15,651 nucleotides of DNA. Origin: Chloroflexota bacterium (GTDB taxonomy: Bacteria > Chloroflexota > Limnocylindria > Limnocylindrales > CSP1-4). Positions 6,447-14,355 of the stretch are shown here, piece by piece (within the stretch, counting starts at the first letter, position 1; each line of letters opens with the position of its first letter). The translations under genes were made by a program, and so were the position numbers. A model generated the notes under the pieces. That model was not told the DNA's origin. It made no database searches and was given only the letters and a program-made list of their open reading frames with translations. The stretch lies in contig JAJYMP010000194.1 in NCBI GenBank assembly GCA_021786915.1, positions 1 through 15,651 on the forward strand. The letters are read 5' to 3'.

Positions 6447-7610
6447 TCAGCCCCGCAGCGGGTAGCGCCCGAGCTCCTGAGCCGCGTCGACCATCGCCAG
6501 GATGTTCTGCGCCGGCACATCGTCCATGATCGTGTGCACCGCGGCCACCATGTACCCGCCGCCGACGCCGAGCTCGCGGATCACCCGGCCGACCTCGGCC
6601 CGAACCTCGGCCGGCGTCCCGTTGGGCAGGACCTGCTTGGTGTCGATGGCGCCGCAGAAGGTGACCCGCTCACCGTAGCGGCGCTTGAGCCCGGCCAAGT
6701 CGGACATCCGCCCCGCGGAGGTCTGGACGGGGTTCACGATGTCGACGCCGATCTCGACCAGGTCATCGAGGAGGTCGAACACGTCGCCGTCGGTGTGGAA
6801 GAAGACCTTGGCGGGCGTCCGCTCCCGGATGAAGGCGATGTACTCGGCGTGGATGGGCTTGAGGACCCGGCGGTACATCGCCGGTGACATCAGCAGCGAC
6901 TGCTCCGAGCCCAGGTCGTCGCCGATCTTGACGATGTCGACGTTGGGCCCCAGTTCGTCGAGGAAGTGGCCCATCAGCTGGCGGCACAGGCCCGCGATCC
7001 GGCGCAACAGCGCCTCGGCGAACTCGGGCTCCGCCGCGAGGTTGACGAGGAACGCGTCCATGCCCTGCATCGCGAACGCCCGCTCCAGCGGGAACAGCAG
7101 CCACGGGGTGGCCATGATCGCGTATGTCCCGTCGGCGCGCAGCGACGCCGCAGCGGCTTTGACGTGCGCCACCCGCGACGGGTCGTCCATGTCGGGCCAC
7201 GGATAGCGCTCGATCGCGTCGAGGGTCTCGGCCTCCCGCATCGGATGGACGCCCGGGAACCAGTGGCCGTCGGAGACCTCGACCTGCCCGCTCCCCCAGT
7301 CGTCGATGAACGGGGCGTGCGCCGGGCGCTCCCGGTTGCGTCGCAGCGTCTCCGCAGGGTACGCGTCGAGCACCGGGCGGACGTCGGTGCCGAGGCGCTC
7401 CAGGATGGCCTCCGTCGGCAGGGCGGTGCCGAGCTCCGGCCAGTCGTAGATGTAGGCGTCGCCCGGATCGAGTCCCAGGATGCCGGCCAGCTCGCGATAC
7501 GGTCGCGCCTTGATCCCGGTCGCGTTGCTGACGCCCACCACGATCGGCACCCGGTCGGGCTCCTCGTGGGCGAGGGCGGCGAGGACGCGGTCTCGAGGGG
7601 TCATCGGCAT
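6447..7610 (-). CDS. Uroporphyrinogen decarboxylase-superfamily protein (methyltransferase-like)
   Basis: 387 aa with the URO-D TIM-barrel family pattern. It opens with MTPRDRVLAALAHEEPDRVP (3-22), contains GDDLGSEQSLLMSPAMYRR (230-248) and the HTDGD strand end (272-276), and closes with Cys319 and the AAVHT segment (356-360). The N-terminal Arg-rich substrate signature of true HemE is missing, so heme synthesis is unlikely. The superfamily also includes corrinoid-dependent methyltransferases (MtaA/CmuA types). Here the zinc HxCx motif of those enzymes reads His272-Thr-Asp274, so metal and methyl chemistry are uncertain. ATG at 7610 has GGAG about nine bases upstream; ATG 7604 is a possible internal start. 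It lies 64 bases after the P450 stop on the same strand and may be cotranscribed with it. Its substrate is unknown. Confidence 0.85.
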   Translation of the reverse strand: MPMTPRDRVLAALAHEEPDRVPIVVGVSNATGIKARPYRELAGILGLDPGDAYIYDWPELGTALPTEAILERLGTDVRPVLDAYPAETLRRNRERPAHAPFIDDWGSGQVEVSDGHWFPGVHPMREAETLDAIERYPWPDMDDPSRVAHVKAAAASLRADGTYAIMATPWLLFPLERAFAMQGMDAFLVNLAAEPEFAEALLRRIAGLCRQLMGHFLDELGPNVDIVKIGDDLGSEQSLLMSPAMYRRVLKPIHAEYIAFIRERTPAKVFFHTDGDVFDLLDDLVEIGVDIVNPVQTSAGRMSDLAGLKRRYGERVTFCGAIDTKQVLPNGTPAEVRAEVGRVIRELGVGGGYMVAAVHTIMDDVPAQNILAMVDAAQELGRYPLRG

Positions 7611-7674
7611 GCGACGGGTCTCCGGGTTGGCTCTGGGCGCGTGAAGGCTGGGGCGACGTCAGCGCCGCCGTCCA

Positions 7675-8952
7675 TTATCCGGCAGCGCGCTCCACCACCA
7701 CGGGGAGCGACTGCAGACCGCGCAGCACGAACGTCGGCTTCCAGACCGGGGTTGACACCAGCTCGAGGCCAGGCATCCGTCGCAGGAGCGCGTCGAACAG
7801 GATCCCCATCTCGAGCTTGGCGAGCGGCGCGCCCAGGCAGTAGTGGATGCCCGCCCCGAACGAGATGTACGGGTTCGGCCGCCGATCGAGCACCAGGCTG
7901 TCTGGCCGCTCGATTCCCTCGGGATCGCGGTTGGCCGAGGCGAACTGGAGGGCAAGCTCCGCGCCCCGCTCGATGCGCACGCCGTACAGCTCGATGTCCT
8001 CGAGCACCCAGCGCTCGAACATCGGCAGTGGCGTGTCGAAGCGCAGCAGCTCCTCGATCGCGCTCGGCACCAGGGACGGGTCCGCCCGGAGTGCAGCCAG
8101 CGCGTCCGGGTGGCGGAACAGCGTCCACCACGCGTTCCCGGTGCCGTTCACCGAAGCCTCGTGGCCCGCGTTGAGCAGCAGCGCACAGGTGCCGATGAGC
8201 TCGTCCTCGGTGAGCGTGTCTCCGGCCTCGGCGACCTGCGCCAGGCCGGAGATCAGGTCGTCGCCCGGATGGACGCGCCGGTCGCGCGCGAGGTCCCGCA
8301 GGTAGCCGCCGAACGCCAGGCTGGCCGCGACCGCCGCACGCTGGCTGTCCTCGGACGGGCTCAGCTCGTACATCAGGCAGATGTCGGCCGACCACGGCCG
8401 GAGCAGGTGTCGATCGGCCTCGGGAACTCCGAGCAGCTCGGCGACGACCGTGACCGGCAGCGGCTCGGCGACGTCCGCGATCAGGTCGAACTCGGCGGCC
8501 TCGAGGGCACGGCCGATCAGCTGGTCAACGATCGCCTCGATCCGTGGCCGCATCCCCTCCACGGTCGCCGGCGTGAACGCCTTGGAGACCAGCCGCCGGA
8601 GCCGGGTGTGGTCGGGCGGCTCGCGGTCCAGCATCCCGCTCTGCACCAGCCGCCAGAACGGGTCGTGCCACTCGGGCGGCTCGTCGCGGCCCATCTCGGC
8701 GTGGCTGGCGACATGCAGGTAGGTTCGACCCAGCCGCCGGTCGCGCAGCAGCCCGTTGACGTCGGCGAAGCGGGACACCATCCACTGCCCCGTCGCCGGG
8801 TTCCAGAGCAGCGGATGGTCGGCTCGCAGCCGGTCGTACACCGGGTACGGGTCGGCGATGAACGCGCGATCAAGGGGATCGAACCCGAGCGCCGCCGGCG
8901 TGGTGGCGTACGGGTCAGTGGTCCTGCGCGAGGCGGGCGGCGTCGGCGACAT
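7675..8952 (-). CDS. Cytochrome P450, bacterial class I (CYP107-like)
   Basis: Heme-thiolate monooxygenase of 425 aa, soluble, probably dependent on ferredoxin and a reductase encoded elsewhere. Motifs are the C-helix HTRLRR (115-120), I-helix AGHEAS (262-267), ExxR as E301-L-L-R304, ANRDP (340-344) and the heme loop FGAGIHYCLG (365-374) with Cys372 as proximal ligand. The I-helix position that is normally Thr (Thr252 in P450cam) is Ala266, followed by Ser267, as known for P450eryF (CYP107A1). The start ATG at 8952 is preceded by a weak AGGAT. The gene lies 224 bases downstream of operon 2 and 64 bases before the URO-D-like gene. No ferredoxin gene is visible in the window. Family certain; substrate unknown. 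Confidence 0.95.
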   Translation of the reverse strand: MSPTPPASRRTTDPYATTPAALGFDPLDRAFIADPYPVYDRLRADHPLLWNPATGQWMVSRFADVNGLLRDRRLGRTYLHVASHAEMGRDEPPEWHDPFWRLVQSGMLDREPPDHTRLRRLVSKAFTPATVEGMRPRIEAIVDQLIGRALEAAEFDLIADVAEPLPVTVVAELLGVPEADRHLLRPWSADICLMYELSPSEDSQRAAVAASLAFGGYLRDLARDRRVHPGDDLISGLAQVAEAGDTLTEDELIGTCALLLNAGHEASVNGTGNAWWTLFRHPDALAALRADPSLVPSAIEELLRFDTPLPMFERWVLEDIELYGVRIERGAELALQFASANRDPEGIERPDSLVLDRRPNPYISFGAGIHYCLGAPLAKLEMGILFDALLRRMPGLELVSTPVWKPTFVLRGLQSLPVVVERAAG

Positions 8953-9176
8953 CGCCCGATCCTAGTGGAAGCGCGCGATTGCGTCGACGACGCGCTCACG
9001 ACGCTCGCGACGCGGCCGCGGGCGGACTGGCGGCGGCCGATCGCGACGCCCAGCGCGGCGCCCGGAGCCCGGCTGGAAACGCCGGTGGGGGATCAGAGGC
9101 TTCCGCCCTCGAGGCTCGGCGCTCAGCGGGGAGCCTTGAGAGCGGCTCGGCGCCGGCCCCGTCCGGGCGGCCGCGG
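8953..9176. other. Gap between operon 2 and the P450 gene
   Basis: 224 bases with no convincing coding sequence in any frame. It contains one hairpin shortly after the permease stop (9112-9136) and a short direct repeat, GGCTCGGCGC, near 9113 and 9146. The P450 promoter, if separate from operon 2, would have to be here, but I see no clear -35/-10 pair. Confidence 0.5.
9112..9136 (-). terminator. Possible 3'-end hairpin of operon 2
   Basis: AGGCTC (9112-9117) pairs with GAGCCT (9131-9136). Inside are a 2x2 GG/GG internal loop, three further pairs (CGC/GCG) and a three-base TCA loop. It lies about 40 bases past the last permease stop. No T-run follows in the direction of transcription, so this is a weak terminator candidate, or an mRNA 3'-end stabiliser. 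Confidence 0.3.
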
Positions 9177-10262
9177 TCAGGCTGCGGCTTCGCGCTCGTA
9201 TGGCTGGCCATCGGCGGCAGGCGGGATGCTGCGCCCGACGGCGCCGGCCAGGATCACGATCGTGAGCAGGTACGGCATCGCGTCCCACAGTTGGGCCGGC
9301 ACGGAGGTCATGACCTGGCCCAGGTCGCCGGTCGGCGGCGCGATCTTGATCAGCTGGCTGATCTCGAGGAAGACGGCGAACAGGAGCGCCGAGAGGAAGC
9401 CGCCGATCGGGGTCCAGCGACCCATGATCATCGCGGCCAGCGCGATGAACCCGCGGCCGATGGTCATGCCGATCTGGAACGAGTTGGTCGCCTCCATGCT
9501 CAGGAACGCTCCCGCCAGCCCCGCGAACGCGCCGCCGATCATGACGTTCTGGTAGCGCAGCCGGATGACGTCGATGCCCAGCGTCTCGGCGGCCCGGGGG
9601 TGCTCACCGACGGCACGGGTTCGAAGACCCCAACGGGACCAGAACAGCCAGATCTGGAGGCCAATGACCAGGAACACCGTGGACATGGCGATCGGGCCGA
9701 GGTTCAGGAACATGTTGAGCAGCCAGCCGACGAGCGGAAGCTCGACGAGTGCCTGCGGCGGCTGGAAGGCCGCGAACTCGCCGGCACCCACGGGCGACGA
9801 CTTGGAGATCAGCTGGTCGAGGTAGCCCGTGACGCCGGCTGCGGCGATGTTGATGATCGTCCCGCTGATGATCTGGTCGGCCCGGAGCGTCACGGACATC
9901 CACGCGTGCAGGGCCGAGATGAGCACAGCCACCAGGACGGCCGCGGCCAGCGCAATCAGGAGGGGGATCGTGATCCCGAAGATGTCCGAAGGAGCCGGGT
10001 TGCCGAAGATCGGGTTCACCGCGATTCCGACCACCCAGGCGGTGAACGCGGAGGCCAGCATCGTGCCCTCGATCCCGATGTTGACGACGCCCGACCGCTC
10101 GCAGATGACGCCGGTCATGGCCGCGAGGGCCAGCGGCGTGGCCTGGACCATGACGGTGGCCGAGTTGCCCGGCAGGATCGCGACGAGATAGCCGACGAGC
10201 TCGAACGCCAGCCCCAGGAGCGGGATGCTGTAGAGGAAGTTGATGACCGGGGTGACGTCCAT
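9177..10262 (-). CDS. Nucleoside ABC transporter permease, operon 2, second permease (NupQ/YufQ type)
   Basis: Membrane subunit of the second BMP-type importer, 361 aa, BPD_transp_2 family. It has the ATPase-contacting loop RADQIISGTIIN (127-138), ERSGVVNIGIEGTM (55-68), the RWGLRTRAVGEHPRAAE segment (210-226) and the C-terminal GQPYE. It aligns with the C-terminal two-thirds of the 741-2057 permease but lacks that protein's long N-terminal extension. The start ATG shares one base with the stop of the preceding permease (TGATG) and is preceded by GAGGTGGAG, so translation is coupled. The longer open frame reaching back to 10733 would lie inside the upstream permease gene and is rejected. It is the last gene of operon 2; a 224-base gap follows before the P450. 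Confidence 0.93.
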   Translation of the reverse strand: MDVTPVINFLYSIPLLGLAFELVGYLVAILPGNSATVMVQATPLALAAMTGVICERSGVVNIGIEGTMLASAFTAWVVGIAVNPIFGNPAPSDIFGITIPLLIALAAAVLVAVLISALHAWMSVTLRADQIISGTIINIAAAGVTGYLDQLISKSSPVGAGEFAAFQPPQALVELPLVGWLLNMFLNLGPIAMSTVFLVIGLQIWLFWSRWGLRTRAVGEHPRAAETLGIDVIRLRYQNVMIGGAFAGLAGAFLSMEATNSFQIGMTIGRGFIALAAMIMGRWTPIGGFLSALLFAVFLEISQLIKIAPPTGDLGQVMTSVPAQLWDAMPYLLTIVILAGAVGRSIPPAADGQPYEREAAA

Positions 10263-11440
10263 CAGCTCTCCACCTCGGCCACCGACGCGGCAACCGACTC
10301 GGCGCCGCGCGTGCGGCGACCCTCGGCGTGGAGCAGCCGCCGGATGACGGGACTGGTCACGAGCGCGAGCAGGATCACCGCCTGGATCACGTCGACCAGC
10401 TCGGCCGGGATCTCGGCCTGGATCTGCATCAGGCCGGCTCCGGCCCGCATCCCCCCGAACAGCAGCGCGGCGGGCAGGATCGCGAGCGGGTTCGACCGCG
10501 CGAGCAGGGCCACCGCGATCGAGTCGAAGCCCACGGTGGTGCCGAAGCTGGACGTCATGGACTTCGTGACGCCCAGGAGCACGCAGACGCCGGCCAGGCC
10601 GGCGAGCATGCCGCTGAAGGTCATGGTCGCGACCGTGATCAGCCGCGGGCGCATGCCCGCGTAGCGCGAGGCGTCCGGGCTCGCCCCGGTGGCCCGCACC
10701 TCGAAGCCCCAGGTGGTCCGATAGAGGAGCCACCAGACCCCGACCGCCGCCAGGAGCGCGAGGAGGATCCCGAGGTGCCCGTTGGGCTGCAGGAACGGGA
10801 TCACCGGGAAGGCGGCGTTGCCCACGTCGAAGGTGATGGCCTGCGGCGACCTGGGGACCTTGAGCGGGCCGCTCACGAGCGCCGCCAGGAGCTGGATCGC
10901 CACGTAGTTCATCATGATCGTGCTGACGACCTCATGCGCGCCCGCGAACGCCTTCAGGAAGCCCGGCACGAAGCCCCACGCCGCACCGAATGCCATGCCG
11001 GCGACGGTGGCCGCGGCGACGGCCAGCGGCACCGGAGCGTCCCGCAGCCAGACCCCGACGATGACGGCGCCCAGGGCACCCACCAGGAACTGGCCCTGGG
11101 CCCCGATGTTGAACAGGCCGGCCTTGAAGCCGAAGCCCACGGCCAGGCCGCCGAACACGAGCGGCGCGGTGTTCACCAGGGTGGACACGAGCGAGTGGAA
11201 GTCCAGGGCGGCCCACTCCTGGGGGCTGCCGATCGCGCCCTGGATCATCGCCTCATAGGCAGTCAGCCACAGCATCGGGTCGAACTGCCTGCCGGGGATC
11301 AGCGGCTCCGAGAGGAGGATGACCGCGGCACCGAGCACGGCGGACCCGACGATCACGGCCAGCGGCACCGCCGCCACGGACCAGATCCGCGCCATGCTCA
11401 CCCCGCGACCGGCCCCGGGCGCGGGCGCCGGCCCGCTCAC
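10262..11440 (-). CDS. Nucleoside ABC transporter permease, operon 2, first permease (NupP/YufP type)
   Basis: 392-aa membrane subunit that pairs with the 9177-10262 permease. The ATPase-contacting loop GAHEVVSTIMMNYVA (167-181) and FKAGLFNIGAQGQF (105-118) match the NupP-type half of the heterodimer and the operon 1 paralogue at 2054-3253. The first hydrophobic helix is at about 21-43. I chose the GTG start at 11440-11438: it overlaps the ATPase stop (GTGA) and has GGAGG seven bases upstream. An ATG at residue 16 (just before the first helix) is the alternative. The first 15 residues, rich in Gly, Pro and Ala, carry no recognised motif. Coupled translation with both neighbours suggests fixed subunit ratios. 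Confidence 0.93.
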   Translation of the reverse strand: MSGPAPAPGAGRGVSMARIWSVAAVPLAVIVGSAVLGAAVILLSEPLIPGRQFDPMLWLTAYEAMIQGAIGSPQEWAALDFHSLVSTLVNTAPLVFGGLAVGFGFKAGLFNIGAQGQFLVGALGAVIVGVWLRDAPVPLAVAAATVAGMAFGAAWGFVPGFLKAFAGAHEVVSTIMMNYVAIQLLAALVSGPLKVPRSPQAITFDVGNAAFPVIPFLQPNGHLGILLALLAAVGVWWLLYRTTWGFEVRATGASPDASRYAGMRPRLITVATMTFSGMLAGLAGVCVLLGVTKSMTSSFGTTVGFDSIAVALLARSNPLAILPAALLFGGMRAGAGLMQIQAEIPAELVDVIQAVILLALVTSPVIRRLLHAEGRRTRGAESVAASVAEVES

Positions 11441-13008
11441 GCCGACGCCTCCGCGGACTGCGCCCCGCCGCGGGCGGTGCCGCCGGTCGCCATCAGCAGG
11501 CCCACGTCGTTCTTGTCAGCGGTAGGCCCGTCGAGCACGGCCACGATCCGACCTCTGTACATCACCGCAATGCGGTCCGAGAGTTCCAGCACCTCGTCCA
11601 GCTCCGCCGACACCAGGAGCACGGCCGTCCCGGCGTCCCGCTTGGCGATGACCTGCTTGTGGATGAACTCGATGCTCCCCACGTCGAGGCCGCGGGTGGG
11701 CTGGTCCAGGACCAGCAGCTTGAGATCGCGGTCGAATTCGCGGGCCACGACGATCTTCTGCTGGTTGCCCCCCGACAGCGTGGCGGCACTGGCCGTCACC
11801 GACGGCGTGCGAATGTCGAAGCGGGCCACCGAGGAACGCGCGTCGCGTTCGATGGACACGCCGTCACGGACCACCCCGCGCGCGTATGGAGACCGGTAGT
11901 AGCTCGTCAGGACCAGGTTGTCGGCGATCGAGAACGGAAGGATGAGGCCGAACCGGTGACGGTCTGCCGGGACGTACGCCACGCTCGCCTCGTTGAGGGC
12001 GCGGGGTGAATGACCGGTGATGTTCGCGCTGTCGAGCGTCACCGTGCCGGCGGTGGGCCGGCGCAGGCCCACGATCGACTCCACCAGCTCGTCCTGGCCG
12101 TTGCCGGCCACGCCCGCGACCCCCAGGATCTCGCCGGCCCGAACCTCCAGGTCCACGCCTCGGACCATGGGGTGTCCCCGGTCGTCGGACGCCTCGAGGC
12201 CGGTCACGCGCAGCATCGGCTCGCCCGGGTGGGAAGTGCCCCGGTCGGCCGTGAGCTGGACCTCGCGGCCGACCATCAGCTCGGCCAGCTCGTCCTCGTT
12301 GGTCGCCGCGGGCCTCCGCTCCCCCACCACGCGCCCGCGCCGGATGACGGTGATCCGGTCGGCGATCGCCAGCACCTCGTAGAGCTTGTGGCTGATGAAC
12401 ACGATGCTGTGGCCCTGGTCCGCCAGGCGGCGCAGGACGGCGAAGATCTCCTCGGTCTCCTGCGGCGTGAGCACCGCGGTCGGCTCGTCGAGCACGAGGA
12501 TCCGGGCCCTGCGGTAGAGCGCTTTGAGGATCTCGACCCGCTGCTGCCAGCCGACGGAGAGGGTGCTGACCTTCGCCTCCGGATCGATCTCGAACCCGAA
12601 GGTCCGGCCGAGCTCGAGGATCCGTCGATGGGCTTCCCTGCGGTCGAGGAACACCCGGTTGGCCATGATCTCTTCGCCGAGCAGGATGTTCTCGGCGACG
12701 GACAGCACGGGAACCAGCATGAAGTGCTGGTGGACCATGTTGATGCCGCGTGCGATCGCGTCCGCGGGACCCGCGATCCGGATCGGCACCCCGTCGAGCA
12801 GGATCTCGCCCTCATCGGGCGTGGCCAGCCCGTAGAGCACGTTCATGAGCGTCGTCTTGCCGGCGCCGTTCTCGCCCAGGAGAGCGTGGATCTCGCCGGG
12901 TCTCACCTCGAGGCTGATGCCGTCGTTGGCGACAACGCCCGGATAGCGCTTGGTGATGCCGCGCATCTCGAGCGCCGGTGCCTGGATCGTGCCCGACTGA
13001 CCGGTCAT
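11437..13008 (-). CDS. Nucleoside ABC transporter ATP-binding protein, operon 2 (NupO/YufO type, two NBDs)
   Basis: 523 aa with two fused ABC ATPase domains. Domain 1 has Walker A GENGAGKTT (45-53), Q-loop MVHQHF (91-96), signature LSVGWQQR (150-157), Walker B LVLDEPT (171-177) and H-loop His208. Domain 2 has a degenerate Walker A GVAGNGQDE (299-307) without the P-loop Lys, signature LSGGNQQK (411-418) and Walker B LLVLDQP (431-437). Unlike the operon 1 paralogue, its Walker B keeps the Asp. The start ATG at 13008 has GGAG about ten bases upstream. The reading frame stays open to 13077, but that part is the intercistronic hairpin region and shows no domain similarity. The C-terminal 15 residues are low complexity. 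Its stop overlaps the GTG start of the permease. Confidence 0.95.
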   Translation of the reverse strand: MTGQSGTIQAPALEMRGITKRYPGVVANDGISLEVRPGEIHALLGENGAGKTTLMNVLYGLATPDEGEILLDGVPIRIAGPADAIARGINMVHQHFMLVPVLSVAENILLGEEIMANRVFLDRREAHRRILELGRTFGFEIDPEAKVSTLSVGWQQRVEILKALYRRARILVLDEPTAVLTPQETEEIFAVLRRLADQGHSIVFISHKLYEVLAIADRITVIRRGRVVGERRPAATNEDELAELMVGREVQLTADRGTSHPGEPMLRVTGLEASDDRGHPMVRGVDLEVRAGEILGVAGVAGNGQDELVESIVGLRRPTAGTVTLDSANITGHSPRALNEASVAYVPADRHRFGLILPFSIADNLVLTSYYRSPYARGVVRDGVSIERDARSSVARFDIRTPSVTASAATLSGGNQQKIVVAREFDRDLKLLVLDQPTRGLDVGSIEFIHKQVIAKRDAGTAVLLVSAELDEVLELSDRIAVMYRGRIVAVLDGPTADKNDVGLLMATGGTARGGAQSAEASA

Positions 13009-13043
13009 GCCTTCGGAGCTCCGAGGTGGATGGGCCGAATGCG

Positions 13044-13078
13044 GATGACGGGCCGGCCGAAGCGGCCGACCCGTCATC
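13044..13078 (-). promoter_or_regulatory. Strong intercistronic hairpin between lipoprotein and ATPase genes, operon 2
   Basis: GATGACGGG (13044-13052) pairs with CCCGTCATC (13070-13078). After one C-A mismatch, six further pairs (13054-13059 with 13063-13068) close a three-base loop: 15 pairs in all. It fills the 90-base gap between the lipoprotein stop (13099) and the ATPase start (13008). There is no T-run after it in the direction of transcription. By analogy with other binding-protein operons it may protect the lipoprotein mRNA and lower ATPase expression; this role is inferred. Confidence 0.6.
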
Positions 13079-13098
13079 TCGTGGTCGCGACTAGTTGC

Positions 13099-14349
13099 TC
13101 AGGGCAGGGGCGCCTTGGCGTCGCCGCAGCCGGTGGCGGGGCAGGTCTTGAGAGAGCCTGACTTCATCCCGGCCAGTGCGGTGTTGAGCGCCTGGGTGAC
13201 CTCCGGCCCGAACATGCTGGCCTTGTCGTGGAAGCTCGACACGCCGATGCCGTCGTTGGTGGCATTGAAGAGCACGTCGCCAGCCGACAGCGTGCCGGCG
13301 GCAATCTCCTGGATCGCCTGGCTCGTGGCGGACTCGACGTGCTTCTCAGCGCTGGTGATGATGCAGCCGTAGGTCGGATCGTTGGCAGCGTTGAGTGACA
13401 CGTACTGGTCGACGTCGACGCCGATGCCGTAGATGCCCGCCTTGCAGGCGGCCTCGAGCACACCGTTGCCGGTCTTGCCCGCGACCTGGAACAGGACGTC
13501 AGGCTTGTTGGTGCTGATGAAGGTGCTCGCGAACGCCTTGCCGCCGGCCGGGTCGTTGAACGCCGCCGCCGAGAAGTCGTTGGTCACGTACGCGGCAGTG
13601 ACCTTGATGTCGGGCGTGACGGACTTGGCGCCCATGTCGTAGCCCTGGATGTAGCGCACGCACGGGGCGCACAGGGTCGTGCCCCCGATGGCTCCGATCG
13701 ACTTGTTCTTCGAGGCGTAGGCGGCCACGATGCCCGCCAGATAGCCCGCCTGGTCCTCCGCGAAGTACAGGGACGTGTAGTTCGGCAGCAGCGTCTTGGC
13801 GTCGCCCTTGCAGGCGAAGGTCGTGTCGGGATTGCCCTGCGGATCCACGCACACCGGCGACTGGTCGACGCCGACGAAGTGGATCTTGGGGTTCGCCTTG
13901 GCCGCCGCCACCGTGTCGTTGGTGAGGTTGAAGCCCACCGTCACGATGACGTCGTACTTCTGGTCGACGAACTGCTTGATGTCGGCCGCGTATTCCGACG
14001 CGTCCTTGGGGACGATCGACTGCGGCGCCGCCGCTCCGACCGCCGCAGCGCCGTCCGCGGCGCCCTTGAACGTGTACTCGTTGTAACCCTTGTCGTTGAG
14101 GGTGCCGATGTCGGTCACGACGCCGATCTTGAGATTGGGCGCCTGCACGGCCGAGGCTGAGGGGGCGGCCGACGACGGGGCGGCCGACGAGGGGGCCGCT
14201 GCCGACGGGGCGGCCGACGAGGGGGCGGCCGACGAGGGGGCGGCCGCCGTTGGCGCGGCAGACGGCGACGGGCTCGCACTGGATCCGCACGCGGAGATGA
14301 TGATGGCTGTCGTCGCGCCGAGCGCGATCAGCCGCTTCGAGAGCTGCAA
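13099..14349 (-). CDS. BMP-family nucleoside-binding lipoprotein, operon 2
   Basis: 416-aa lipid-anchored substrate-binding protein of the BmpA/PnrA family, feeding the operon 2 importer. Lipobox ISA-Cys21 is followed by a linker made of repeated SSAAP units (about 22-68). The binding domain then has LNDKGYNEY (84-92), VGFNLTND (138-145), AGYLAG (201-206) and YGIGVDVDQ (307-315). The mature protein has eight more Cys: 167 and 180 around an insertion, 227 and 230 in a CxxC, 302, 329, and 403 and 408 near the C-terminus. The operon 1 paralogue has only two. TTG at 14349 is preferred because GGAGGAG lies six bases upstream; ATG at 14364 is the alternative, adding five residues. Outside the shared signal peptide, similarity to the operon 1 lipoprotein is low, so the two probably differ in ligand. 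Confidence 0.93.
   Translation of the reverse strand: MQLSKRLIALGATTAIIISACGSSASPSPSAAPTAAAPSSAAPSSAAPSAAAPSSAAPSSAAPSASAVQAPNLKIGVVTDIGTLNDKGYNEYTFKGAADGAAAVGAAAPQSIVPKDASEYAADIKQFVDQKYDVIVTVGFNLTNDTVAAAKANPKIHFVGVDQSPVCVDPQGNPDTTFACKGDAKTLLPNYTSLYFAEDQAGYLAGIVAAYASKNKSIGAIGGTTLCAPCVRYIQGYDMGAKSVTPDIKVTAAYVTNDFSAAAFNDPAGGKAFASTFISTNKPDVLFQVAGKTGNGVLEAACKAGIYGIGVDVDQYVSLNAANDPTYGCIITSAEKHVESATSQAIQEIAAGTLSAGDVLFNATNDGIGVSSFHDKASMFGPEVTQALNTALAGMKSGSLKTCPATGCGDAKAPLP
14162..14251 (-). repeat. Six tandem 15-bp units in the lipoprotein linker
   Basis: Six in-frame units of 15 bp starting at 14162, 14177, 14192, 14207, 14222 and 14237. The consensus on the plus strand is GGGGCGGCCGACGAG. Units 2, 4 and 5 are identical, unit 1 differs only at its last base, and units 3 and 6 are variants. 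Each encodes five residues of the SSAAP type on the minus strand. Such a tract can change length by slippage without a frameshift, altering the tether length of the lipoprotein. Confidence 0.85.
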
Positions 14350-14355
14350 CGCATA

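Noticed and set aside
9612..9632. GGTTCGAAGACCCC, similar to a tRNA T-arm
   Set aside because: It lies inside the permease coding sequence and no acceptor, D or anticodon arms can be folded around it.
13009..13077. Extension of the operon 2 ATPase start to 13077
   Set aside because: The added residues are translation of the intercistronic hairpin and show no ABC-domain similarity; ATG 13008 fits the family length.
14162..14251. Tandem repeats as a CRISPR array
   Set aside because: The units are adjacent without spacers and encode an in-frame linker.
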